Shown here: piece by piece, positions 11,798-21,643 of the stretch | Layout of the letters: each line of letters starts with the position of its first letter | Numbering within the stretch: position 1 is the stretch's first letter | From: Malania oleifera | Taxonomy: Eukaryota > Streptophyta > Magnoliopsida > Santalales > Ximeniaceae | Direction: 5' to 3' | Length of the DNA: 64,000 bases | Assembly: GCF_029873635.1 (NCBI RefSeq) | Contig: NC_080417.1 | Coordinates: 34,460,214 to 34,524,213 of the forward strand | Notes under the pieces: generated by a model | Told to the model about the DNA's origin: nothing | The model's input: the letters and a program-made list of their open reading frames with translations, nothing else | Database searches by the model: none | Made by a program: the position numbers and the translations under genes

Positions 11798-12263
11798 ATG
11801 TCTCCGGAGAATACACCCAGCACCGGCTCTACTCTCGCTTCCCCCTCTGCTCCAATACATTGTAAATTGCTTCTGCCCTTTTTCCGAAAATGTTCATTTT
11901 GGGTTGTTTATCTGATATATAAAATTGTCCGCCATTCATTTTTTGCATTATCTATGTGCTGCTTCTTAAGCGATAATTTCCCCGGGAGAACTTTTATTTG
12001 CATGAAAAACTATCTTCCTGCAATTGACAGTGGATCTTGTCTTTGTTATTACTATTATTATTGTTCTTGTCATAGTTATAAAAAAAATCAAGAACAATAT
12101 AATATGTCACAAAACTTAAAGACAGTTCTAAATATTATTTAACATGAAATGAAAGTCTGGTCATTGTTGATTTAATGAGAAAAAATAAATTCAGCGTTTA
12201 ACATTTTTTTTTTTTTTTTTGTACAGAAGCACTTGTCTCCCAATTGATTGAATTGTACGATGG
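11798..12263 (+). CDS. Possible 5' exons of an unrecognised host gene
   Basis: An ATG at 11798 opens a Ser/Pro/Thr-rich N-terminus (MSPENTPSTGSTLASPSAPI). It is followed by a GT donor (catt/gtaaat, 11862). After about 370 bases of AT-rich, T-tract intron, an acceptor (gtacagaag/C) at 12229/12230 leads into 34 bases that stay in frame as SLVSQLIELYDG, followed by gttagt. Codon use and base composition differ from the surrounding repeats. I do not recognise the protein. Further exons should lie to the right, where a copia element and a LINE were inserted. The same gene may end at 20651. The splice sites are my reading and are unproven. Confidence 0.35.
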
Positions 12264-13445
12264 GTTAGTTTTTTCGTTCTGAACGGCTGGAACATTCAGC
12301 AATGGTTCCAACCTTCATATGGGCGTAGCATCAATAAAGCAAATGTAGTGTCCAATAACTGAGAGTCTAATTTGACCCATGAGATTTGGATTGATAGGTA
12401 TGAGTTCCATTAAAATATTATGCTTAACAGCTTCGAACCTCATGTCTCTATTATTTGAAGTATTATCTCTTATACAAGAGCACTAGAGCTTAGCTTTAAG
12501 CACATTCATGCTGGTATTTTTTAATTACATGGCCATCTGGGCATAGTTGCTCTTTCCTTGTTTCAGCATTGTTTCATTTTCCCTAATTCGCAGTTTCTAG
12601 ACCCTGTTTATGTTTAGGGAATGCAACTCTAGGATTTTTAGTGCTTGTTCCATTTAAAATGGCTTAAGAACTTGAAAGAGGATGGTGGGTGGGTTGCTTC
12701 ATGATTTATTTTATTAAGTGAAATTAGGTCAAAAGTCCATGTTGGATCATGTATGAGACCCCAAGTCTTGACTGGCCGGAGGGAGCATCAAGGACTCTCA
12801 CTCTTCGATTCTTGGTGCTTCCTTCCAGTTAGGGTGAAGGTCCATTATTCCTTGGTAAATTACTTGCAAGTATCCCTTTTGGCTGTTGCTCTTTTAAAAA
12901 TAATTTTCCTGTCTAATGAGGAAAGATCTAATGATCTTTTTTTATGGAGTAATTTACAGGTTGCTGAATCCATTTGTTTCCATTTTCTTTTCATAAAAAA
13001 GGACAATGCAACTTGAATGTCAAGGTGACTTTTTGTGCCTGTATTTCGTTCATTCTCTCAGGGGATTTAATTCTTCTCTGCTGTTCTTCTTATTGTATGG
13101 TAAGCACACTAGTCTAGCTTCAGTTAGGGTTTTGGAATTGGAGCCTATGTGATGGTCCACACAAGAGTAGCTGTTTGCCTTATGGTATAACATAATCTTT
13201 TATCCCTAGGCAGACTGGAATTCATAACTTGATCTATTGTTTTCTTTAGTGTCTTATCTTTTCTTTTCACAATATGAAACTCAATCTATTGCTTGTGTGA
13301 AAGATCATTTACATATGCAATGGTTTGGAAAATCAAATTTAGATTACTTGCTTTGAAGCTTGTTGGCATGAACAAACTAAAAATGTTTCTAAATCACGTC
13401 TGGCAAAACGATTGCTCCATTTTATAAAATGTCACATGGAGCTGC
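12264..13445 (+). other. Probable intron or decayed host-gene DNA
   Basis: No transposon signature is visible. Several pyrimidine-tract/AG sites occur (for example ccttccag near 12830, tttacag near 12957 and ctctcag near 13061), but none opens an exon I can support. The stretch is compatible with introns of the gene proposed at 11798. Confidence 0.25.
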
Positions 13446-13882
13446 TGTTGGGAGATCTAGGAACAATAATCATGCACAAGCACATATAAACAATCAAAAA
13501 TGGATCACCAGATTTAACGTGGTTCAGTCTAATCTGACTTACGTCCACGGAGCACACCAATCTCACTATAAACTGGGAGAATAAATACAAGGAGGAGGAG
13601 ACACCGCTCAACTCAACTCTCTCTCACACACAACACAATTCACTCTACTCCTCACACTTCTTCCCCACACTGTTCTTACCACAGATTACACATACACACA
13701 CACACATCTCCTATATATAGTCATGGATGGGGGGTGAAATTCAAAGGGTAGTTGGCTTAATTTCAACCAAGGTGGAAAGGATTGGCGGAGGTCGCTGCCG
13801 GTGTCCACTTACTGCAGCTCAACATTCAGTGGAAGCAGCTGGGGTTGGTGCTACCAACGTCTCTACGTACTACAACTCAACA
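13446..13882 (-). repeat. 3' LTR of the minus-strand copia element
   Basis: 437 bases, starting tgttgggagatctagg and ending caactcaaca on plus. They align along their length with 18594-19023. Next to the inner end, the minus strand reads aaagtgagagat (13883-13894), a likely polypurine tract just before the LTR. Confidence 0.8.
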
Positions 13883-13951
13883 ATCTCTCACTTTGAGACG
13901 GAGACACCATCTCAACCAGTGTATAGGTAAATGATGTGCTCACATCTATCT

Positions 13952-15471
13952 TCAAGTATGAAGACCAACTGAAGTTGAGCACAACTTGAGCTTCTCTATA
14001 GTCACCACCTTCATCAACATGTCTGCTGGATTCCTACTACCTTGAATTTTTTCAAGTGCCAGCACTCCATCCTCTAATAGAGATCTGATGAAGTGATAAC
14101 GAAGTGCAATGTGTTTGGTTCTAAAATGAAATGTAGAGTTCTTTACTAGATGTATCGCACTTTGACTATCGTTGTGTAAAACATTCCTCACTTGCTTTAT
14201 CCATGCTCTGTCAACAAACCTTGTAGTCAAATAATCTCTTTGCTAGCTTTTATTACTACTACGTACTTAGCTTTTATAGTGGATAGGGCAAAAATATTTT
14301 GTATCTGTGACATCCAACTAACAGTTGTTGTGCCAACATTGAACGTATATCCGGTGGTGCTTCTACGGTGATCAACTTCACCAGCAAAATCGGCATCAAC
14401 ATACCCTTTAATTTTCAAGTATCTTTTGGCGAAATATAAACACTTATCAATAATGCCACTTAAGTACCTCAAGATCCACTTCACCGCTTCCTAGTGAGTT
14501 TTCCTTGGATTTGAAAAGAACCTGCTAACAGCTCTCACTACTTGGCCAATGTCTAGTTTGGTACAAACCATGGTGTACATGGGACTTCCAATGGTTGAGG
14601 CATAAGGTACCGTAGCCATGAAGTTCTTTTATTCATCTATCTGGGGAGCCTAATCCTTGGAGAGGCGCAAGTGTCTAGCCAATGGTGTATTTATCGCTTT
14701 AGTGCTGCTCGTGTTGAATCTTTGTAAAACACAACTATTGTACTTCGATTGAGATAACCATAACGTTCCCTATTGCTTATCTTTGGAAATCCGCATTCTA
14801 AGTATCTACTTCGCTAAACCCAAGTCCTTCATGTCAAACTTCTTTGACAATTGTTGCTTCAATTTTTTGATCTCTTCTATATCTGGTCCTGCGATTAACA
14901 TGTCATTGACATATAGCAACAAAATGAAATAACTAGACCGATACCTCTTAAAGTAGCAACAGTGGTCGGCGTTACACTTTTGAAAATTTTTCCTATACAT
15001 AAAGCCGTCAAATTTTCGGTACCATTTCCTGGGAGCTTGTTTTAGACTATACAAACTCTTTTTCAACCTGCACACAAGATTTTCTTTACCTTTCATTGAG
15101 AATCCTTCTCACTGGTGCATGTAGATCTCCTAATCTAAATCATTGTGAAGAAACATCGTCTTCTCATCCAACTGCTCAAGATGTAAGCCCTCCTAAGCAA
15201 TAATGCTCAAGACTGATATGATGGTTGTAAGCTTCACAATTGGTGCAAAGATGTCAGTGTAGTTGATTCCTTCCTTCTGCTCAAAGCCTTTGACTACCAA
15301 CCGGGCCTTATACCTCATGAAGCCATCACAATCTTCTTTGATCCTGTACACCCACTTGTTGTGAAATGTCTTCTTACCTTTGGGTAATTTAACTAGTTCC
15401 CACATTTTTTTGGAGGTAAGGGACTTCATCTCGTCCTTCATCGCAAGCTCCCACTTGCTCGAATCTCCCAC
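13952..15471 (-). pseudogene. Copia reverse transcriptase and RNase H, broken
   Basis: From the right: an RT N-terminus (15471-15193) with 'KWVYRIKEDCDG', 'ARLVVKGFEQKEGINY' and 'FAPIVKLTTI'; then 15096-14806 with 'LKKSLYSLKQAPRKWYRKFD' and the catalytic block 'LLLYVNDMLIAG'. The usual YVDD is YVND, which removes one of the paired catalytic aspartates. RNase H follows in two pieces: 14484-14227 has 'GYVDADFAGEVDHRRSTTGY', and 14230-13952 has 'KHIALRYHFIRSLLEDG'. Frame breaks at about 15190, 14800 and 14485 confirm decay. Confidence 0.8.
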
Positions 15472-15939
15472 CTGACATGCTTCATCATAGCATTCGGGCT
15501 CTGCTCCATCTATAAGAAGTTAATAATTCATATATTTTTTATTTGGTACATAGGGCCGAGAAGATATCCTAAGCTCCGGAGCTAGAGTAAGAGGCGGTAC
15601 ATGCGACGATCTGCTCCACAAGTTCCTCTGCCTGAAGATTCTCGAAATTTTGCTGTCGTGTCCCAACACCTTCTAAGACATTATCCATGTCTATATAGGT
15701 AGTTTCATCCTGAACTGGTTCGGTGGGTTATGTTGTGTGTCTGTCCTTATACATCACCTTTTCATTGAAAATCACATATTTGCTTCTGATCACCTTCTTG
15801 TTTTTATCGTCCCAAATGCAATACCCGTACTCATATTCACCGTAGCCGACAAAGGTGCATTTCTAGGACTTTGGATCAAGCTTGTTCCTCATATAATCAC
15901 TAATATGCACATATGCAACACAACCGAAAACTTTTAAAT

Positions 15940-17150
15940 ATGAAAGTCTCACCTTTTTTCCACTCCATACTTCTTCTGGTAGATAGTGGTCTAATGAACT
16001 GATGGACTTCTGTTAATCAAGTATGTTGCAGTGTTGACTGCTTCTTCCCAGAACTGCTTTGGCAAGTCTAACTATATACGCATGCTTTTGGATCTTTCAG
16101 ACAACAATCAGTTCATCTTCTTGGCTACGCCATTGTGTTGGGGCATACATGGCACAATTCTTTCCATCCCGATACCATGCTCATAGCATAATTTCTTGAA
16201 CCTGGTGTCTTCATACTCACCACCATTATTGGTTCTTAGCTTCCTGATTTTTAGATCATTTTCATTTTCAACCATTACTTTCCAAATCTTGAAAGCATCA
16301 AAGACATCTGATTTATGTTTCAGAAATTAAACGCATACCTTTCGAGAATGATCGTCAATAAATGTAACGAAGTAATTCCTTCTGCCTATGGATGAGACGG
16401 TCATCAGTCTTCATACATCTAAGTAGACTAGTTCTAGTCTCCCCTATTCCTTGGGGTACATGTGTATGTCTGGAAACTGACCCTCTTCTATTTTTTGAGT
16501 ATGCAATCCTCGCTCTTGTCAATCTCTACTAACCATAGATCACTCAACTTTCCCTTTGAGTCTATCACCCTAAGTCTCTTCTCACTCATGTGACCGAGTC
16601 ATTACTTCCAAATGTTGCTATCGTCATTTCCTATAGCAACTAAAATAGACATACAGGCATTGGAGGTTAGATAAAGTGTTCCAGTTTTCTTACATCGTGC
16701 AATCATCAGTGCACCATTTGATCTCTTCTATTCATTGCCAATGAATGTTGTGGTGTATCCCTCATATGCTAGTTGTCTAATTGAGATAAAGTTCTTTCTC
16801 AGGTCTAAAATATATCTGACATCCTTCGGCTTCCATACTGACTCGTTCATCTTCATCTTCACAATTCCCTTGCCAGTTACGTCGTGAGGTTGATCATTGC
16901 CAAGGTATACCTTACCGAAATTACCTGGTGTATACTCCTTTAGGCAATCTTTACTACAAGTGGTGTGAAATGAAGTTTCGAAGCCTAAGACCCAAGATTC
17001 CTGCTTGCTCTCCAAAGAGCATATTAATGCATCTCCTTCTCCTAAAGAAAAGGCGAGATTTGCTTCTTTCTTCACCTCATGTTCTTTCCTTGGACCTTTG
17101 CACTGGTTTCTATAATGCCCGATCCTTCCACAGTTCCAGCACTTAATTCT
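15940..17150 (-). pseudogene. Copia zinc knuckle, protease and integrase, broken
   Basis: A CCHC knuckle 'CWNCGRIGHYRNQC' is encoded at about 17105-17146. The protease follows (17075-16728), but the active-site block reads 'WVLGFETSFHTT' where copia proteases have a D-S/T-G-A motif, so the catalytic Asp is gone. 'DVRYILDLRKNFISI' is the usual downstream protease/pre-integrase block. Integrase remnants run to about 15940. The block 'QHNGVAKKMN' near 16110 has Lys where the catalytic Glu of the DDE triad is expected. Many stops and frameshifts occur. Confidence 0.75.
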
Positions 17151-17393
17151 CTTTGTGCGCTGGGAGCTTTTGGGATTTTTGGATCCAAATCGCCTGGTCC
17201 TAGATCTACCGCAATTGTTTGATCGCTCATACCCGCTTCCTTTTCCTCAACTTTCCACGTTAAAGGCTAAACTTGAAGTAAAAGTATTGTTTGATTGCAT
17301 CCTGATCTCTTCTACTAAAATCATGCTAATGACCTCGTTATACTTCAGCTTTGATTTTCCTATGGAGCTATTGATCGCTGTAATAATATCTTT

Positions 17394-17939
17394 TCAATTC
17401 TCAGGCAATTGACTAAGAATGAGTAAGGCTCGGATTTCACTATCAAATGTAATTCCAACTAAGGCGAGTTGATCTGATAGCTCGTTGAAATTATTCAGGG
17501 GTCTACTAAAACTTTCACCTGTGGACATGCTCATGGTAAATAACCTTTTTATTAAGTGTACCTTATTGGTGGTTGATGGCTGCTCGTACATGTTGGGAAG
17601 CGCATCCATAAGAGACTTGACGGTTGTCATGTATTTGATATTGAAGGCAATAGACTTTACTAATGTCATCCTGATAGCCCCAAAAGTTTTTCGGTCAAGC
17701 AACTCCCACTCACCCTCCTTTATGGATTATGACTTTCCCTTTAATGGTAAGTGCAACTCCTTACTAAACAAATAGTCCTCAATTTGCATCATCCAAAAAC
17801 CAAAATTGGTATCATCAAACATCTCAATATTTGAGCTCTTTTCGATCAACATCTCAATTTTCCTGTTTAGATATGGAATTAGCTCAAAAGGACACCACGG
17901 TTGGATCTGCAATGGCCGAAAACCATAGAAATGGTTCAA
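17394..17939 (-). pseudogene. Copia gag, broken
   Basis: Two frames (17939-17727 and 17702-17394) give a copia Gag of the UBN2 type: 'MFDDTNFGFWMMQIEDYLFS' (the F-W--QIEDYL block), then 'VKSLMDALPNMYEQPSTTNK', 'LNNFNELSDQLALVGITFD' and 'ALLILSQLPEN'. A frame break near 17715 and a stop after QLPEN disrupt it. The knuckle at about 17105-17146 belongs to the same Gag. Confidence 0.75.
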
Positions 17940-18580
17940 GTTGTTAAAAAAACGAACCTGGAATGACTCCGAAAACCTAGTGAAACTTTCTGGTCAAATT
18001 CCGTTAAACTTAACGGAATATTCACCTCATTAACAGAAAATGTCTGACGTTGTTACTAACGTCGTTAGTTGATGTCATTTTCTGACATGGCAATGTGGGG
18101 CCCACCTATTGACATGGCAGTTGACAAGGAAAATGTGGGTCCTGGTGCTGACGTGGCACCATACATGGTATTAGGTCTCGATGCTGACGTGACAGCTGAC
18201 TCGAATGGCTATATTGACATAGTCGTGGGGCTTGGCTACTACCATGGCAGCTTATGTGGCCGTGGGTCTTGGCTAACTGGGCACTTACTATATGCTGACT
18301 CGAATGCTGACGTCAGCCTCCTTCAAGCTTTAGCTCTCGCCATGAGCTCGCCGACGCGTAGGGGTGCATGAGGCTACGTGCAGACTATTGGGTGGACTAT
18401 GGAGGTGTGTGGCAACGAAGGCAGTTTTCTAGAGGTGCGTGCAAGCACATGGGACCTTTGTTTGAGCTCCAGTTTGCACCATTGGCATCGTCTCATCGAG
18501 AGGAACACATTGGTGGTCTCAAAACTTAGTTTTTAGATACTAGATAGAGGCTCCGATATGGTGATTTTGCTATAATCTGT
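17940..18580 (-). promoter_or_regulatory. Copia leader with TGACGT(GG)-type repeats
   Basis: This is the untranslated stretch between primer site and gag on the minus strand. It repeats gctgacgtggca-like units (for example at 18148, 18181 and 18307 on plus) with several close variants. TGACGT/ACGTGG cores are known bZIP binding motifs in plants. A regulatory role here is inference. The plus-strand open frame over it shows no protein-family features. Confidence 0.3.
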
Positions 18581-18591
18581 TTCTGATACCA
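18581..18591 (-). other. Primer-binding site of the minus-strand copia element
   Basis: On the minus strand TGGTATCAGAA lies 2 bases inside the LTR end at 18594, matching the initiator tRNA-Met primer sequence at its first nine bases. Confidence 0.75.
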
Positions 18592-18593
18592 AT

Positions 18594-19023
18594 TGGTCGG
18601 GATATAGGAATAATAATCATATACAAGCAAATATAAACAATCAAAAATGGATCACCAGATTTAACATAGTTCGGTCTAATTTGACCTACGTCCACGAAGC
18701 ACACCAATCTCATTATAAATTGGGAGAATAAATACAAGGAGGAGGAGGCACCGCTTAACCTAACTCTCTCTCTCACAGAACACAATTCACTCTGCTCCTT
18801 ACACTTCTTCCACACACTGTTCTTACCATAGATTACACACACACATATCTCCTATATATAGTCATGGATGGGGGTTAAAATTCAAAGGGTAGTTGGCTTA
18901 ATTTCAACCAAGGTGGGTAGGGTTGGTAGAGGTGGCTTCCGTTCTCCACTTATTGCAGCTCAACAATCAATGGAAGCAGCTAAGGTTGGTGCTACCAACG
19001 TCTCCACCTACTACAACTCAATA
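18594..19023 (-). repeat. 5' LTR of the minus-strand copia element
   Basis: 430 bases, tggtcggg..caactcaata on plus, homologous to 13446-13882. The tract 'ctcctatatatagtc' at about 18848 could hold the TATA element, but its orientation fit is weak. Confidence 0.75.
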
Positions 19024-19479
19024 GATGCAAAGTGAATGGGGCAGCTTAGTCTCAGCAAGTCATGCTCTCTTCCTTGGCATTTTATGAATCATTCATGGTT
19101 GACTAAGTGGTAGCTCAGTCGACTTGAGAACCAGCATATAAAATGAAACTGAAATTGATATATTGTGCTTAGAAATGTGTTTGAGCTTAATATCAAAACT
19201 TTATTTTTGAGTTGATTCCCATCTTGGTGACTTGGTTGTTAAGATTTAAGAACTGATGGTATCACAAGCAGACAGGGCTAGATGCTCTACACAAAGTATA
19301 CACTAGATGGAAAAAAGGGGTTTCACTTGGTGTTGGGGGAAGTAGATATGAAAATGTTTCTAGAATATTCAGACTGACAATTTTCGTGGCAAATGGGGGA
19401 AATAAACTAAGATTTAATTGATGAATGATGCTATATAATTATTGTCTTTTATTCCTCATAAAAATTTGTGAGGAAATGA

Positions 19480-20356
19480 ATGGGTTGTTTATGGTATGAA
19501 AAATCTAATAATATGGCAAGTTAATGTCACAATCAAATAAGACAATGGGTTGAAGATGAGCAATTTAACTACTCTACAACCTATTACTTCTGGAGAAACA
19601 GGGGTAACAAAGTCCCTTGGCATGCTACGGTATGGAAGAATTTTTGTCTTCCAAAGCATTCCTTTATATTGTGGCTTGGCACAAATGGAAAGCTGCTGAC
19701 TTGTGATAGATTCTGGGTGGATGGTGTGGACCAAGCTTGTGTTTTTTGCAACTCAGAAAATGAAACCATTGACCATCTATTTTTCAAATTCAGGCTTTTC
19801 TCTTGTGCGTCGAGTTTCATTAGGGGTTGGATGGCCATTTCAAGAGCCATGACAACAATTAAATCTGCTCTCAAGTGGATGCGTAAAGAGGCCAGGGGTA
19901 CAGGAGTTTAGGCTGTTGCTAAGAAGGCATGCCTTGCCCTAATGGTTTACAGCCTTTGGCATGCTAGGAACAAGAGGAAGTTTGAGGGATTTGCTACCCT
20001 TCCAAAGACCTTCATAAATTCTGTCCAATCCCACATTTACAGAGTTGTTTATGATAAATTTCCCTATCTAGTTGTATGAGCTCTAATGTTTGAGAAGTAG
20101 TTATTCTAGCCTTGTTCGGCTTGCTGATTGCTTTGGGGGAGCGCTCTCCTTTGGTTGTTTGAGTTTGTTTGATTGTTTTGTCATCCTAGCTTTTTCCCCT
20201 AGGGATGCCCAGGTTTTGATGTTTTGAGTTATAGTTATTTTCAACCATTTTAGGCTTTCTGATTGTCTGCTTAGAAAATCCTTTCCTGGGTATGCCTAGT
20301 GATGATGTACATATCCATTTGGTCTATAATTATAATTTTCATATTAAAAAAAAAAA
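19480..20356 (+). mobile_element. LINE 3' end with poly(A)
   Basis: This is the plus-strand 3' end of the same LINE family as 9969-10518. ORF2 residues include 'VDQACVFCNSENETIDHLFF' (zf-RVT), 'TTIKSALKWMRKEARGTG' and, after an in-frame stop near 19910, 'YSLWHARNKRKFEGF' and 'YDKFPYL'. A 3' UTR and a run of 12 A (about 20346-20357) close it. The third zinc ligand position reads Phe. I could not fix the 5' truncation point or a target duplication. Confidence 0.7.
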
Positions 20357-20420
20357 ACAAGAAGAATCTCATGATTTTCATTGTCTCTTATTACTTCATA
20401 TTCCATGGTGAACACATGAG

Positions 20421-20651
20421 GGGGCTTCGTTTGAGAACCAATATTGTGGAGATGACTTTAGATGGGGTGAATACCAAGATGTTGATTCCAATTCCCAGAA
20501 AAGGAATGGTACTATTTTCCTTTATATTGAGGTAAGAATTTTTACCAATAATATTTTTGTACCTCAAGAACAATGAAAGCATCTGTTTTTTTTTTTTAGT
20601 TCAATTTCCCAGGTTGTAGCTTTGCTTGAGGCTGGAATTTGGAGAAGTTAG
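20421..20651 (+). CDS. Possible last exons of an unrecognised host gene
   Basis: The frame from about 20421 (after an AG at 20419-20420) reads 'LRLRTNIVEMTLDGVNTKM' and 'IPIPRKGMVLFSFIL', ending at a good donor AG/gtaaga (20531/20532). A T-rich tract ending in tttttttag precedes 20600. Joining there keeps the frame and gives 'SISQVVALLEAGIWRS' and a TAG at 20649-20651. The phase match supports a real intron. I do not recognise the family. Linking these exons to those at 11798-12263 is inference from strand, spacing and the insertions between them. Confidence 0.35.
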
Positions 20652-20867
20652 AATCATATGTGTAACATAGGCCAAATAATTCATCTTGTTAATGACAATG
20701 TGACAATGTTCTTTTCATTTTAAATTGAGGAAGTTGCCTTCTCATTTGATTTGATGACTTTCTTTTAGATGAAATAATGATAACTTTACCACAAATGAAT
20801 AGGACTAGGGGGGTTGAGGTTGCTCCTTTGTCTTGAAGGGGCACAACATGGTGAATTTGTTCCAAAA

Positions 20868-21484
20868 CAATTTTTTAGAAGGCAAAGATGTAAAGCAAAG
20901 CATTTTAATCCTTAAAATGCGAGGCGTAAGCCTTAAGGCATTCGAGCATAAGCTTTTTAAGAATTTATTTTTAAGATTAAAAAAATGTAAATAAATTTTA
21001 TATATTTTTAGAATAAAGAAAACTCAATAAAATCACAAATATAATGTAAGAAAGAAAATATATATACTTCAAAAATTATTTTTCGATCATTCAAAAAATT
21101 GTTAAGTTGAATACATGACATAAGTCATGACAAGAGATAGTTATACTATTGCAAAGTTCAAACTATTTACATGATCTAAGATACAAGTCTCTATAATTTT
21201 GGAAAGATTGAGGTTTAAGAGTTCCAGAAATCAACTTATATTATGAGATTCCTTTTATGCAAACATGTAGTTAAAAAATTTTAACCAATTTTTACTTGAG
21301 AATCACACACCCAAAATGCGTAACCCACAACTAAAAAGGCGCAAAAAGCTTGTCTTTTGAATGCGTTAGCCTCAACATATAATCCATTAGCCCTTTTGGA
21401 ATTTGGAATTTTAGATTGAGCCTGAAGGCATTTTAGGTATGTTGTGCCTTGAGGCGAGCCTCAATTGAGCCTTTTAAAACACTG
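20868..21484. mobile_element. hAT-like MITE with 8-bp target duplication
   Basis: 617 bases without coding capacity. The left end caattttttagaaggc and the inverse of the right end cagtgttttaaaaggc are similar terminal inverted repeats. ttccaaaa flanks both sides (20860-20867 and 21485-21492), a perfect 8-bp duplication as hAT elements make. Subterminal 'gaggcgtaagcctt' tracts occur on both sides. It lies just downstream of the possible host-gene stop. Confidence 0.75.
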
Positions 21485-21610
21485 TTCCAAAATAATAGGA
21501 AGTTGCTGACAGGTGTCACAACTTGGTTGATAGACCCCTTTCGCAATTGTAGAAAAACTTGTGGTAATTCATGAATTAGGTCTTTAATTATTACGATCAA
21601 AGCACCTCCT

Positions 21611-21643
21611 GGTGGATGAAGAAATGGCCAAAGAAGACTTAGA
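21611..21643 (+). pseudogene. SABATH last-exon fragment, inverted copy, part 1
   Basis: tggtggatgaagaaatgg and the bases up to the TSD are the inverted copy of the SABATH last exon (about 40978-41012), coding [10 protein letters not shown] in the gene. The copy has lost one base (gacttag for gacattag), shifting the frame. It is interrupted at 21644 by element A and continues at 30239. Confidence 0.8.

Larger units (their letters stand above)
13446..19023 (-). mobile_element. Complete but defective Ty1-copia element, minus strand
   Basis: Two LTRs (13446-13882 and 18594-19023) bound a 4.7 kb interior that has gag, protease, integrase, RT and RNase H in copia order on the minus strand. The flanks are gctgc (13441-13445) and gatgc (19024-19028), a 5-bp duplication with one mismatch. 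The LTRs differ at many positions and every reading frame has stops, so it is an old, dead copy. It sits inside what may be an intron of the host gene at 11798-20651. Confidence 0.85.

Noticed and set aside
18069..18371. 100-codon plus-strand open frame over the copia leader
   Set aside because: It lies antisense to the element between primer site and gag and has no family features; repeat-driven.
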